64,000 nt of DNA, from contig NC_092678.1 in assembly GCF_964355755.1 (NCBI RefSeq), positions 17,330,922 to 17,394,921 of the forward strand, written 5' to 3'. The notes under the pieces are model-generated. The model was not told the DNA's origin and ran no database searches. It saw only the letters and a list, made by a program, of their open reading frames with translations. Shown piece by piece: positions 22,714 through 34,567 of this stretch. Each line of letters begins with the position of its first letter. The stretch's first letter is position 1. Source of the DNA: Antedon mediterranea (Eukaryota; Echinodermata; Crinoidea; Comatulida; Antedonidae). Both the position numbers and the translations under genes were made by a program.

Positions 22714-25700
22714 TAATCAGAAGGAACAAAAACAAACATATATATCGGTCAATACTTTTTTAAAGTTTTTAAATTGTATTTTAAGATCTGTTTGCCAATG
22801 CGTTAATGTTGACCTATAAATTAACTTCCATTAAGTTACCATGGTAATTAACGACGTACCCTCTTGTAATAGGATAGTACAAGTTGCAGAGTAGAACTCG
22901 GGTTAAATATTATAAATTAAATATTATAATGTACACCGCATCGGCCGTATACTTTTTAAATGTTAACATTCACATTTTTAATCGTTTGTGTTTAATGAGT
23001 GTATGACAATGACTATGTTTTGTTTTATAATTTTATTTATTTTGAATACACAATTTAATGAAAAAGTGAGATCAACATTTCTGAATTATCATACGGAATT
23101 ATCAATGGAACGATTTTCAAGATGAAAAATACACTGTTCTAAGAACCAATGTTTGTTAAAGGAAATGAGCTACACTGATGACTAATTATGTAATTGTATT
23201 CATCATAATTTAGATAAACAATTTTGCTTTATAGAATTCGATTGTTTGTTGAGTGTAGATTTAAATATTTTTGATCAATATAATTTCCTTCATGGTTAAC
23301 CGATTCCCTGAGATCATTGGTTATATTATTCATAAAAGTCACAAATAAGTACTAGATTCACCTAATTAATAATATTTATACCTACTATACTACAAATTAA
23401 TTCAACAGAATAATTCTGCAAACATTTAAACATATTATTATTAAGTAATATTTCATGTTGATGACATTGTAATGTAAGCCCTATTCAGCATTATTGCGCT
23501 TAAGTTTAAATACTATGACTAGACTATCCTACCATCTTTGTTACTTTAGTATATTTTATATGTGAAACTTTAGTTTCTAAAGATACAATAGTTTTTAAAA
23601 TAACCGGCTCAGCTACAGTGATTAGGTTCACTTAGGTTGACCCTGGTCTCCCAAATTTGTATATGTATATACTGAAATAGACCGAATAAATAATGAAACT
23701 GTATAATATAAACTGTAATCATTAACTATCATAACTGGACGTACGATTCTGTTTCTTTATAAAATGAATTGATGGAGTTGACCTTCTATACATTTAAGAC
23801 CAGTTACCATGGAAATTAACGAATACCTTCTTGTAATATGATCAGTACAAGTTGGGAGTCTAGCAAGCCGCACCATTATGTTCAATAAGAACGTATTCTT
23901 CAGAATTTAGAAATAAACTAAGCATAATTACACCATACAAATTAATTCGGAGGATTTAATTTAAGGGACATTTCATGCTTTCAATTTACCAATAGGCCCC
24001 CAATAGGCCCACTCATTTGCTTAAAATACATTGACAACTTATTCGTTGTCAGCTTTCCTGTCTTCCTTTTTTTCAATTTGCATTCTCAAACTCAGGATTT
24101 GGAAAGTGAAGTAAGTTTTATTTAAAAATATGGGTCTCTCAGCCAGCTATTTTGTAGTCAAACGGCCATAAAAACTGTAATTCTTATGCCTTTCCCGTCT
24201 TTATACTAATAAATATGGTCCCGTGAATCGTTATTGATGAAGTAATAGCAGGGGGTAGTTTAATTACACATTAATTACATTATACAAAACACAACAAAAT
24301 AAGAACACAGGATTACATTTTGAAATTAAAGTTTGTATCTAAAGGGCGGAAATAAATGTGATAACATATTAGGTGAAATACAAAATATGAATGAATAAAT
24401 GTAGCTATATAATAATATAAAAACACAGTTAAGCAGAAAAGTATGATAGTTGGTAATAAAATTGTAATCAGAAAGAACAAAAACAAACATATATATCGGT
24501 CAATACTGTTTTGTTAAATGGTTTTTAATTTAAGATCTGTTTGCCAAGCGGTTAATGTTGACCTATACTTTAAATTCCATTCTAGAAGGTTGATTTATAT
24601 AAGTTACCATGGTAATTAACGACATACCCTCTTGTAATAGGATATCTGCACAAGTTACAGTGTAGAACTCGGATTAAATATTATGTACATCGGCCGTGTA
24701 TTATACTTTTTAAATGTTAACTTTCAAATTTTTAAATACAATACAATCGTTTGTGTTTAATAACGCTCTTTAATGAGTGTATACTTATTTTGAATACACA
24801 ATTTAATGAAAAAGTGAAAAATACACTGTTCTAAGAAGAATCAACGTTTGTTAAAGGAAATGAGCTACACTGATGACTACTTATGTAATTGTATTCATCC
24901 TAATTTAGATAAACAATTTTGCTTTATAGAATTCGATTGTTTGTTGAGAGTAGATTTAAATACTTTGATCAATATTATTTCCTTCATGGTTAACCGATTC
25001 CCTGAGATCATTGGTTATATTATTCATAAAAGTCACAAATAAGTACTAGATTCACCTAATTAATAATATACCTACTAGTACTATACTAATCATTAATTCA
25101 ACAGAATAATTCTGCAAACGTTTAAACATTATTAAGTAATAGTTCATGTTGATGACATTGTAAGCCCTATTCAGCATTATTGCGCTTAAAAAGTTTAAAT
25201 ACTATTACTAGACTATCATACCATTTGTTAGTATATTTTATATGTGAAACTTTAGTTTCTAAAGATACAATAGTTTTTAAAATAACCGGCTCAGCTACAG
25301 TGATTAGGTTCACTTAGGTTGACTGGTCTCCCAAATTTGTATATGTATATACTGAAATAGACCGAATAAATAATGAAACTGTATAATGTAAACTGTAATC
25401 ATTAACTATCATAACTGGACGTACGATTCTGTTTCTTTATATTAATGAATTGATGGAGTTGACCTTATTCTATACATTTAAGACCAGTTACCATGGAAAT
25501 TAATGACTACCTTCTTGTAATATGATCGGTACAAGTTGGGAGTCTAGCAAGCCGCACCATATTTTGTTCAATAAGAACGTATTCTTCAGAATTTAGAAAT
25601 AAACTAAGCATAATTACGCCATACAAATTAATTCGGAGGATTTAATTTAAGGAACATTTCATGCTTTCAATTTACCAATAGGCCCCCTCAATAGGCCTAA

Positions 25701-26632
25701 TCTTCCTTTTTTTCAATTTGCATTCTCAAACTCAGGATTTGGAAAGTGAAGTGAGTTTTATTTAAAAATATGGGTCTCTCAGCCAGCTATTTTGTAGTCA
25801 AACGGCCATAAAAACTGTAATTCTTGTGCCTTTCCCGTCTTTATACTAATAATTAATATGGTCCCGTGCAATCGTTATTGATGAAGTAATAGCAGGGGAT
25901 AGTTTAATTACACATTAATTACATTATACAAAACACAACAAAATAAGAACACAGGATTATATTTTGAAATTAAAGATTGTATCTAAAGGGCGGAAATAAA
26001 TGTGATAACATATTAGGTGAAATACAAAATATGAATGAATAAATGTAGCTATATAATAATATAAAAACACAGTTAAGCAGAAAAGTATGATAGTTGGTAA
26101 TAAAATTGTATTAATCAGACAGAACAAAAACAAACATATATATCTGTCAATACTGTTTTGTCTTTAAATGGTTTTTAATTTAAGATCTGTTTGCCAAGCG
26201 GTTAATGTTGACCTATACTTTAAATTCCATTCTAGAAGGTTGATTTATATAAGTTACCATGGTAATTAACGATATACCTTCTTGTAATAGGATATCTGCA
26301 CAAGTTACAGTGTAGAACTCGGATTAAATATTATGTACATCGGCCGTGTATTATACTTTTTAAATGTTAACTTTCAAATTTTTAAATACAATACAATCGT
26401 TTGTGTTTAATAACGCTCTTTAATGAGTGTATACTTATTTTGAATACACAATTTAATGAAAAAGTGAAAAATACACTGTTCTAAGAACCAACGTTTGTTA
26501 TTAAAGGAAATGAGCTACACTGATGACTACTTATGTAATTGTATTCATCCTAATTTAGATAAACAATTTTGCTTTATAGAATTCGATTGTTTGTTGAGTG
26601 TAGTTAAATACTTTGATCAATATTATTTCCTT
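22714..26632. repeat. 1.65-1.75 kb tandem repeat, two copies and a partial third
   Basis: The word ggaaatgagctacactgatg occurs at 23161, 24856 and 26506, and aacaaacatatatat marks copy starts near 22728, 24482 and 26132. Copies are about 22714-24469, 24470-26114 and 26115-26632 (truncated). Within each full copy a block around TTACCATGG(T/A)AATTAACGA appears twice (22836, 23814, 24604, 25488, 26254), so the unit may itself be a dimer. A 64-codon ORF at 24848-25042 is broken in the other copies and is not regarded as a gene. Confidence 0.85.
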
Positions 26633-29059
26633 TATTAGACATTTATTTATTTTGCAAAATTTATCAAGTATTAGATGGGTTTCTTTACTGAACACTGACA
26701 GTCGCTTCCAAGTGTTAGGTGTATTTTAACATCAGTATTAGAATTTATGAATAAGTGCCAAATATGATTAAGGTTAGAAGATTGCAATTGTAGTTTTTAT
26801 CTCATGGTTTTATTAGACATTTAGATAAGATTTTAAAGTAAATATGCAATGATATGTTGTTTCCTGTTGTTGTATTCATTAATGCGAATTGCCAAATGCA
26901 TGGGGGACTTACAATTAATTCCTTTAATCTTTGCATTATCTCCTGATATAGTGTAGTTAGTTTATACCTCCATGGTTTAAACTACACACATGATGTTAGC
27001 TATTCCAAATCCACTATAAAATACTATTTATAATGCGATGTAAATGGCGAATGTAATAATATGAAATTATGGAAATTTTAATTCACGACTGGTTTGATCT
27101 CACTCTCCATTAATATACCAAAATGAACAATAATTGATCTTTTGATTAAGAAAATTTAACTAGCAGCCAACGTTTCACCAATGAAAATTACTGTCAAACT
27201 CAAGAAAATATTATAGGCGCGCCTACTTTTTTGTATTTGTATTATTTATATGTACTACACAAATGTTATAATGTAAAAGAAAAATACTAGTGTCAAGTAT
27301 TTAAAAAAAATTAACTTAGGCGCACTTTTAGTAAAAAAATGTTGTAAATGTATTATAGAACCATAGGCATCATATTTTGAAAAAATAAAAATGTCCAAAT
27401 CATCTAAAATTCTAGTAAAGTGCCCAATTTTTATACTAAAGATAAATAAATACATATAAAATTATTGTACCAAATTTGAACAAAATTGAAATTGGTTAAG
27501 TATTTTTCCGCGATGGTTTTTTAATGATGTTTTACAGTTTTATTTTATCCAAATAATACTAAATATCTATTACTAATAAAAATCTAACTTTCCGATATAC
27601 TGTATTAAAATTTTGGAATTAAATACTCTTTTATGAGTGGAACACACTTATGCTATTAAATATTAAATGTAATGTAATTATTAGTCATTAATTAGATATT
27701 ATTTGATTTTTTTTCCGTTATTTGAAACCTACGCGCAATAATATGAGAGGACGCTGTTTTACTGGTAATAGATATGGTTATTGTGTGTTCTATTCTTCCG
27801 CTCGAGTATTCTTTAACCCCACAGGCTACATCGTTTAGATAGCGAGATCATAAATATTTTTGTATTCTTATACTATAGGAAAGGTGATTCCATTTTGCTA
27901 AAGGAACCTTTAGAAATACAATAGCTTTATTTATTTGTAGTTTATTCAACAAGAAACGAAAACTAAATATCTAAATAAATAAAGTATAGACATAATTAAT
28001 TAAATTAATAAGTACTTTTAGTACGATAAAATGTATTACCAATGGGCAAAATATGTAGCATTGATGCCATAAAAAATAAATTGACGAGTCTCGGTAAACA
28101 TGTAGGCTTAGCTCGTGGTTCAGTGTAGCGGAGGAAATTCACTTTAGCTGCGTATCCTTATCACCACTCCGCGATAGAAATTGGCCTAACGGGTAGGCCT
28201 AGGACTTGTAGTGTGGGGGGCCTAGCAAGTCAAGTAGAGTGCCTCGGCCAACCTACGTTCCCTAGTAGGTAGAAGGTTAAGTTAGACCATGCCATTTAGG
28301 CCTACTATAGCGGAAAAAATTTCTGGTGGTTCTACTTTTTTATTTGTATTAAATGATTTATCAAAGCCTATACTTATACTACCTAGTAATGAACTAAGAA
28401 TTACTTCGACGGGAAAATATTGACGAGTCTCAAAAAGTGTAGGCCTCTTTTGCGGGGGGAAATTTGATTGATGTTGTATTGTAGAAATTGTACTGTATAG
28501 AATAGCTAGTAGTAGGAGCTAGTTTTTTTCTTGGAATGTGGAAGGATGTTTTCGTATCAAATTAGATTTGGATACAAATTGTTTTTTTCTAAAGACGTGG
28601 TTGCAATACAATCATATAATTATGATAATAAGAGGGAAGGGGATTTTTAGGGTGTGGGGGGGGGGAGGGGCTGGGGCCTAACTAGGCTAGTAGTATTAGT
28701 AGGCCTAGGCCTATACCTGTATTTATATAAATTTTTGTTCGGAAATAAAATACATAGTTTATAAACACAAATTATTCTATAAAAATATAAATAGGCCTAA
28801 ATATATTAAAAAAACCTAATTTAATGTAAGTTTGTTTTTTGTAAGACGCGCGCACAGATTGAAGGAGACATTTATAAAAATAGTCATTTGTTTGCGCTTC
28901 TAATAGCGTAATTGTTATTAAGATTGTTGTTCAAAATAACTCTTAAATTGAGGGCGCGATCGACAAACCCGTTAAATTATCCAGAGAGGGCGTACTCCAG
29001 ACTAAAAAGTGATTCCAACAGGAGGGGGAACCAACAAGATGCCGGCCGTAAATGTGTTC
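26633..29059. other. Unassigned interior of the 15.7 kb element
   Basis: AT-rich DNA without a supported gene. Around 28180-28330 and 28670-28790 it is rich in AGGCCTA palindromes and short GC tracts. A G-rich tract lies at 28650-28676. From 28900 to 29045 the sequence has more CpG (gggcgcgatcg, gccggcc) and might be another promoter-like patch. Nothing more specific could be supported. Confidence 0.4.
28650..28676 (+). other. Potential G-quadruplex
   Basis: GGG-TGT-G10-A-GGGG-CT-GGGG: four G runs with short loops in otherwise AT-rich DNA. Confidence 0.6.
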
Positions 29060-31560
29060 AAAAACATTATTTAATATAAAAAATACTAATCTAATATAAT
29101 AATCAAAACACAATATGTTACGTTACTAAATAACATAAATACTACGTGATGATAATATTATACATTTGCATTACATCTAAAATTATCTGAACGTTTGTCT
29201 TGAATGTTTTATAAATGTTACCTTGGTACGTTATCAAGACGTTAAAATGATACGTTAATAAATAACATAAAAACTACGTTATTATAATACGTTTTTATAA
29301 CATTATTATTACATCTTAAAATAACGTTATTTTATAGTTTGTACTTTACGTTTTTACAACGTGTTTGCCGAACGTTTGCTTTGAACGTTGTATAAATGTT
29401 ATATTTGGAGTTAATCAAGACTTTAAAATGTTATGTTAATAAGTAACATAAAATATATGTTATTATAATACGTTTTTATAACATTATTATTACATCTTAA
29501 ATTAACGTTATGTTATAGTTTGCATTTTACATTTGTACAACGTATTTCACAAAGTTTGTCTTAAACGTTGTATAAGTGTTATACTTGTACGTTATTAAGA
29601 CGTTAAAACGTTACGTTAATAAATAAAATTAAAACTAAGTTATTAAAAAACGTTTTTATAACATTATTGTTACATCTTAAATTAACGTTAGTTTATAGTT
29701 TGTTTTTTACGTTCGTATAACGTATTTCTGAACGTTTGTCTTGAACGTTGTATAAATGTTATATTGATACGTTATCAAGTCGTAAAAATGTTACGTTAAT
29801 GAATAACATATAAACTACGTTATTATAATACGTTTTTATAACATTATTATTACATCTTAAGTTAACGTTAGTTTATAGTTTGTATTTTACGTTCGTATAA
29901 CGTATTTCTGAACGTTTGTCTTGAACGTTGTATAAATGTTATGTTGGTACGTTATCAAGACGTAAAAATGTTACGTTAATGAATAACATATAAACTACGT
30001 TATTATAATACGTTTTTATAACATTATTATTACATCTTAAATTAACGTTAGTTTATAGTTTGTATTTTACGTTCGTATAACGTATTTCTGAACGTTTGTC
30101 TAGAACGTTGTATAAATGTTATATTGATACGTTATCAAAACGTCAAAATGTTACGTTAATGAATAACATATAAACTACGTTATTATAATACGTTTTTATA
30201 ACATTATTTCTACATCTTAAATTAACGTTAGTTTATAGTTTGTATTTTACGTTCGTATAACGTATTTCTGAACGTTTGTCTTGAACGTTGTATAAATGTT
30301 ATATTGGTACGTTATCAAGACGTAAAAATGTTACGTTAATGAATAACATATAAACTACGTTATTATAATACGTTTTTTTAACATTATTATTACATCTTAA
30401 ATTAACGTTAGTTTATAGTTTGTATTTTACGTTCGTATAACGTATTTCTGAACGTTTGTCTTGAACGTTGTATAAATGTTATATTGGTACGTTATCAAGA
30501 CGTAAAAATGTTACGTTAATGAATAACATATAAACTACGTTATTATAATACGTTTTTATAACATTATTATTGCATCTTAAATTAACGTTAGTTTATAGTT
30601 TGTATTTTACGTTCGTAAAACGTATTTCTGAACGTTTGTCTAGAACGTTGTATAAATGTTATATTGATACGTTATCAAAACGTAAAAATGTTACGTTAAT
30701 GAATAACATATAAACTACGTTATTATAATACGTTTTTATAACATTATTATTACATCTTAAATTAACGTTAGTTTATAGTTTGTATTTTACGTTCGTATAA
30801 CGTATTTCTGAACGTTTGTCTTGAACGTTGTATAAATGTTATATTGGTACGTTATCAAGACGTAAAAATGTTACGTTAATGAATAACATATAAACTACGT
30901 TATTATAATACGTTTTTAGAACATTATTATTACATCTTAAATTAACGTTAGTTTATAGTTTGTATTTTACGTTCGTATAACGTATTTCTGAACGTTTGTC
31001 TTGAACGTTGTATAAATGTTATATTGGTACGTTATCAAGACGTAAAAATGTTACGTTAATGAATAACATATAAACTACGTTATTATAATACGTTTTTATA
31101 ACATTATTATTACATCTTAAATTAACGTTAGTTTATAGTTTGTATTTTACGTTCGTATAACGTATTTCTGAACGTTTGTCTAGAACGTTGTATAAATGTT
31201 ATATTGATACGTTATCAAGACGTAAAAATGTTACGTTAATGAATAACATATAAACTACGTTATTATAATACGTTTTTATAACATTATTATTACATCTTAA
31301 ATTAACGTTAGTTTATAGTTTGTATTTTACGTTCATATAACGTATTTCTGAACGTTTCTCTTGAACGTTGTATAAATGTTATATTGGTACGTTATCAAGA
31401 CGTAAAAATGTTACGTTAATGAATAACATAAAAACTACGTTATTATAATACGTTTTTATAACATTATTATTACATCTTAAATTAACGTTATTTTATAGTT
31501 TGTATTTTACGTTTTTATAACGTATTTTTCAAACGTTAGGTCTGAACGTAATATAATTGT
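29060..31560. repeat. 180-bp satellite array, right arm
   Basis: About 13 units of 180 bp with phrases such as cgtataacgtatttctgaac and aaactacgttattataatac. Outer units on both sides are more diverged than central ones, as expected of an array homogenised in its middle. From 29881 the units form a 3-unit (540-bp) higher-order pattern: the variant gtctagaacg occurs at about 30099, 30639 and 31179, each paired with attgatacg in the next line, with two gtcttgaacg/attggtacg units between. AACGTT/ACGTT words dominate. No coding potential. Confidence 0.92.
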
Positions 31561-31791
31561 CACATGTAAACGTTATTAAAACGTGAATATGTTACGTTAC
31601 TATACAACAATAATCAAACGTTTCTCAATTACGTAAATAAAACGTTGTGAAAACGTTTTTGTATTAACGTAATTTTATTCACATTATGTAACGTTTTAAT
31701 GACGTTGTGACAATGTACTTTTGTAACGTTATTATCGATAACCAAACTATAACGTTCGCGAATGTTGTCATAACGTTATGTGTTTGCTGGG

Positions 31792-33626
31792 TCTTTATCT
31801 AACTGTGAATATCTAGATTCTGTTTCCGACAACCTTCGTGAGGCAAAAGCAACTGGTTGTTCAACATTATCAATGATATGGGAAAGTATGACCCCTACAC
31901 CATAGGGTGACGCATCACATGTCAACATTAGAGGTTTATTTCTATCATAATGTACTAAAACATTAGATGACGTCAGTAGTTCTTTAGATATACAAAAGGC
32001 ATTTTCCTGTCTATCTGACCATAACCACTCTGTATTGTGATTTAACAACTCGTATAGTGGAGCTAAAAGTGAACTTAAATCTTTCATGAATCTACCATAG
32101 TAATTCAATAAACCTAAATAGGCTTTTAATTCTGTCACATTGGTTGGGTTAGGTGCATCTCTTATTGCCTTCACCTTTGTATTTAAGGGATGAAGCCCAT
32201 TTGCATCAATTTTAAACCCCAAATATTCAACCTCATTAGAATTAAATACACATTTGTCCCTTTTCAATTTAATGTTGACCTCCTTCAATTTTAGCAACAA
32301 CCCTTCTAAGTTCATGTCATGCTCCCTTTGATTAGTGCCCGATACTAGGATATCATCCAAGTATGCTACAACTCCGGGCAGTCCAAATGTAATACTATCA
32401 ACAACTCTCTGAAATATTCCAGGAGCTGATGACACTCCAAACGGTAATATGTTATACTTATACAACCCTAGGTGAGTATTAATAACTGTATACTGTTTTG
32501 ACTCTTCAGACAAAATAAGTTGTTGATATGCATGCGACATGTCTAACTTGGAAAAAATTTTACCCCCGCCTAGTTTGGCAAACAAATCCTCAATTAAAGG
32601 TAATGGGTACGTATCTACCTTCGCAACTTGGTTAATCGTTAATTTGTAGTCTCCGCAAATTCGTACGGAACCATCAGACTTAATAACGGGTACTATAGGT
32701 GCAGCCCACTCAGAAAAATTAATAAGCGTAATTGTGCCTTCTTGCTTTAATCTGTGTAATTCTTTTTCGACCTTATCTTTGATCCCAAAGGGTATTGGCC
32801 TTGCTTTACAGAATTTGGGAACAGCCCCTTCCTTCACCAAAAGTCTGGCTTTAAATCCTTTAATTTCACCCAAATTATTCTCAAAGACTTTATCATATTT
32901 ACCAATTATTTCACTATTTAACATAGATCCTTTCGTTTGCACTTGTTTGATTTTACCCCAATCTAATTGTAGATTAGTTAACCAATTCCGGCCTATCAAG
33001 GTGGATCCTCTCCCTGGAATTACTACTAGAGGTAACATAACCAGTTTACCCTCCATACATTTCACCTTTACATGACACACACCAACTACTTTAATTTCTT
33101 CTCCAGTGTATGTTTTCAATTTAGCATCAGATGGTTTAATTATGGGTCTATCTTTACTGTTAGGCCACACTTGTTTCAACATATGATCACTTATCACAGA
33201 TACAGCGGCACCTGTGTCAATTTCCATCTTAACGTTAATACCATTTACATTTAACACTGTTTGATATGGATCAGTGCTTGTTCTACTTAGAATAACATTA
33301 TTAGTAATAGTAAACAATTCATGATATATGTCATTACAATCTCTACTAGTTGGTAAAGCTACCGTATTATAATCATATTCACAACAATCTTCATAATCAT
33401 CATTTACATCTAATTCTCCCAACTGACCCTTAACCTTTCTATTAGTATGTCCCTTTTTCTTTCCATCAGGTGGTTTATTTTTACTTCTACAAACAATTTC
33501 AAAATGTCCTGTGATTCCACATCGATGACATTTTGACCTCTTCGCTGGACAATTTTCATCTCTGCTAAGATGACCTTCCCTGCCACATTTCCAACACTTT
33601 GCTTTCTCCCCATAGTTAGGTTTCAC
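31792..33626 (-). pseudogene. Ty3 nucleocapsid fingers, protease, RT and start of RNase H
   Basis: About 610 residues of pol before the insertion. Two zinc knuckles come first: one irregular (C11, C14, H19, C26, six residues before the last C instead of four) and one canonical (C33, C36, H41, C46). The retropepsin motif DTGA lies at about 137-140. In the RT, D362 (SKLDMSHAY) and YLDD at 422-425 supply the catalytic aspartates. RNase H begins with TCDASPYGVG near residue 570 and is cut at the insertion, where the frame runs a few codons into the inserted DNA and stops at 31776. All visible catalytic residues are intact. It is in the same frame as the gag part to its right, separated by one stop codon at 33690. 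Confidence 0.92.
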
Positions 33627-33689
33627 CTGTCTCTTAAATCTGGCTCTAGGATTACCTTGAATTTGTTTAACTGATGTATCAATCGATGG

Positions 33690-34227
33690 TTATCCTGCCT
33701 CCATATTAATATCATGCACTTGTTTGTCCACTGCCAAAATTGCGCTTGAAATATCAACTGCCTTTTTAAATGTTAAATCCGGTTCTGCTAACATTCGCCG
33801 TTGTATTGAATTATCATTAATACCTAACACAAGACGATCCCTCAACATCTCTTCTAATGTCGCCCCAAAGTCACATGGTTCTGCTAGCCGTCTCAATCGT
33901 GCTACGTAATCCACTACACTCTCTTTATTTTGTCGATGATTAGAATAGAATTTAAATCGACTAACTATGATATTTGGCTTTGGCTCTGTATGCCCAGTTA
34001 TCAAGTTAATTAAATCTTCATATGACTTGTCGGTCACCTTCGCTGGTGCCAGTAAATATTTCATCAAACTGTACGTTTTTTTTTTCACATACCGTCAGCA
34101 ACACTGCTCGTTTCTTCTCGCCGTTGTCGATATCGTTCGCAACAAAATACTGTTCTAGCCTCTCAACATAATCCGACCAGTTTTCTGCTTCTACATATTC
34201 GTGTAGGATTCCTAATTGAGCCATCAC
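33690..34227 (-). pseudogene. Ty3 gag (capsid region), frameshifted
   Basis: Starts at an ATG near 34227 (MAQLGILHEYVE), close after the 5' LTR. The first frame ends at 34018. A one-base shift in the A-run at about 34076-34086 moves the capsid reading into the frame 33690-34088, which includes a typical Ty3 capsid stretch (YVARLRRLAEPCDFG). That frame ends at a TAA (33690) but is in phase with the zinc knuckles downstream, so the stop is either a mutation or a read-through/recoding point. I favour mutation because of the other damage. Confidence 0.85.
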
Positions 34228-34247
34228 AAATTACGATATGTAATAAT

Positions 34248-34265
34248 CCCACTACGTCGCCAATT
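34248..34265 (-). other. Candidate primer-binding site
   Basis: On the minus strand AATTGGCGACGTAGTGGG directly follows the 5' LTR. TGG at the start of such a site would pair with a tRNA CCA end. The tRNA species was not identified. Confidence 0.55.
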
Positions 34266-34467
34266 TGTTGTGTACTAACACCATTTAAGGTAAATATCTG
34301 AACAATAAAAGCAAAACAAGTAAACACACGTGAGTCTAAGTTTAGTCGTTCTCCATCTTCCCCGCATCCGGGGCTTTATTCATTCTCCACAACACTATAT
34401 ATATAGAGGGCGTTAGACCATTACAATCGGTTACAATTACAGTACAAGTAATGTACAGTATATGACA
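34266..34467 (-). repeat. 5' LTR of the Ty3 element
   Basis: 202 bp, TG...CA, the upstream LTR in element orientation. It differs from 14231-14432 at four positions. Confidence 0.95.
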
Positions 34468-34527
34468 ACATGAAACAGACATATTTCATAGAAGTATTAA
34501 TTTCTAAAACAAAATAATTGTTTTTAT

Positions 34528-34567
34528 GTTTAACTATATGCCTCATATATGAGGCATAGAGTTAAAC
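34528..34567. repeat. 40-bp palindrome with perfect 22-bp core
   Basis: The core tatgcctcatatatgaggcata (34537-34558) is its own reverse complement, and gtttaact / agttaaac extend it to 40 bp with one mismatch pair. Homologous sites at 38199-38227 and 44374-44402 form shorter hairpins. Those near 9280, 36615 and 57150 have none. Confidence 0.9.

Larger units (their letters stand above)
16125..31791. mobile_element. 15.7 kb satellite-armed insertion in Ty3 pol
   Basis: Begins CCCAGCAAACA and ends TGTTTGCTGGG, an 11-bp perfect terminal inverted repeat. It is flanked by TC (16123-16124 and 31792-31793). Both flanks are Ty3 pol, whose reading resumes correctly when the insert and one TC are removed, so the borders are exact. 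Behind the termini lie arms rich in ACGTT: the left (to about 17230) with 151-bp units, the right (about 29060-31790) with 180-bp units. The arms are alike in style but not long inverted copies. The interior holds spliced-exon candidates on the minus strand, a small inverted-repeat element, promoter-like DNA and a 1.7 kb tandem repeat. No known transposase, integrase or polymerase was recognised, so the superfamily is unassigned. Confidence 0.85.
14231..34467 (-). mobile_element. Ty3/gypsy LTR retrotransposon, split by a 15.7 kb insertion
   Basis: Two 202-bp LTRs (14231-14432 and 34266-34467) differ at four positions by my alignment (about 2%) and have TG...CA ends. The flanks carry the 5-bp duplication ACATG (14226-14230 and 34468-34472). 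The empty site is visible in unit 2 at about 38130-38150. The coding strand is minus, so the right LTR is the 5' one. Without the insertion at 16125-31791 the element is about 4.6 kb, normal for a compact Ty3 element. Order on the minus strand: LTR, candidate primer site (about 34248-34265), gag, CCHC, protease, RT, RNase H (split), integrase, polypurine tract, LTR. Frameshifts and a stop in gag and another frameshift in integrase mark it as inactive. Confidence 0.95.

Noticed and set aside
24848-25042. 64-codon plus-strand ORF in the 1.7 kb repeat
   Set aside because: Copies at 23161 and 26506 have stops or indels in this frame and there are no splice or family signals.
16170-31560. CRISPR-like array
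   Set aside because: The repeats are contiguous tandem units without unique spacers, in eukaryotic DNA.
32734-33254. Plus-strand ORFs of 113 and 60 codons
   Set aside because: Shadows of the Ty3 protease and RT reading frame.
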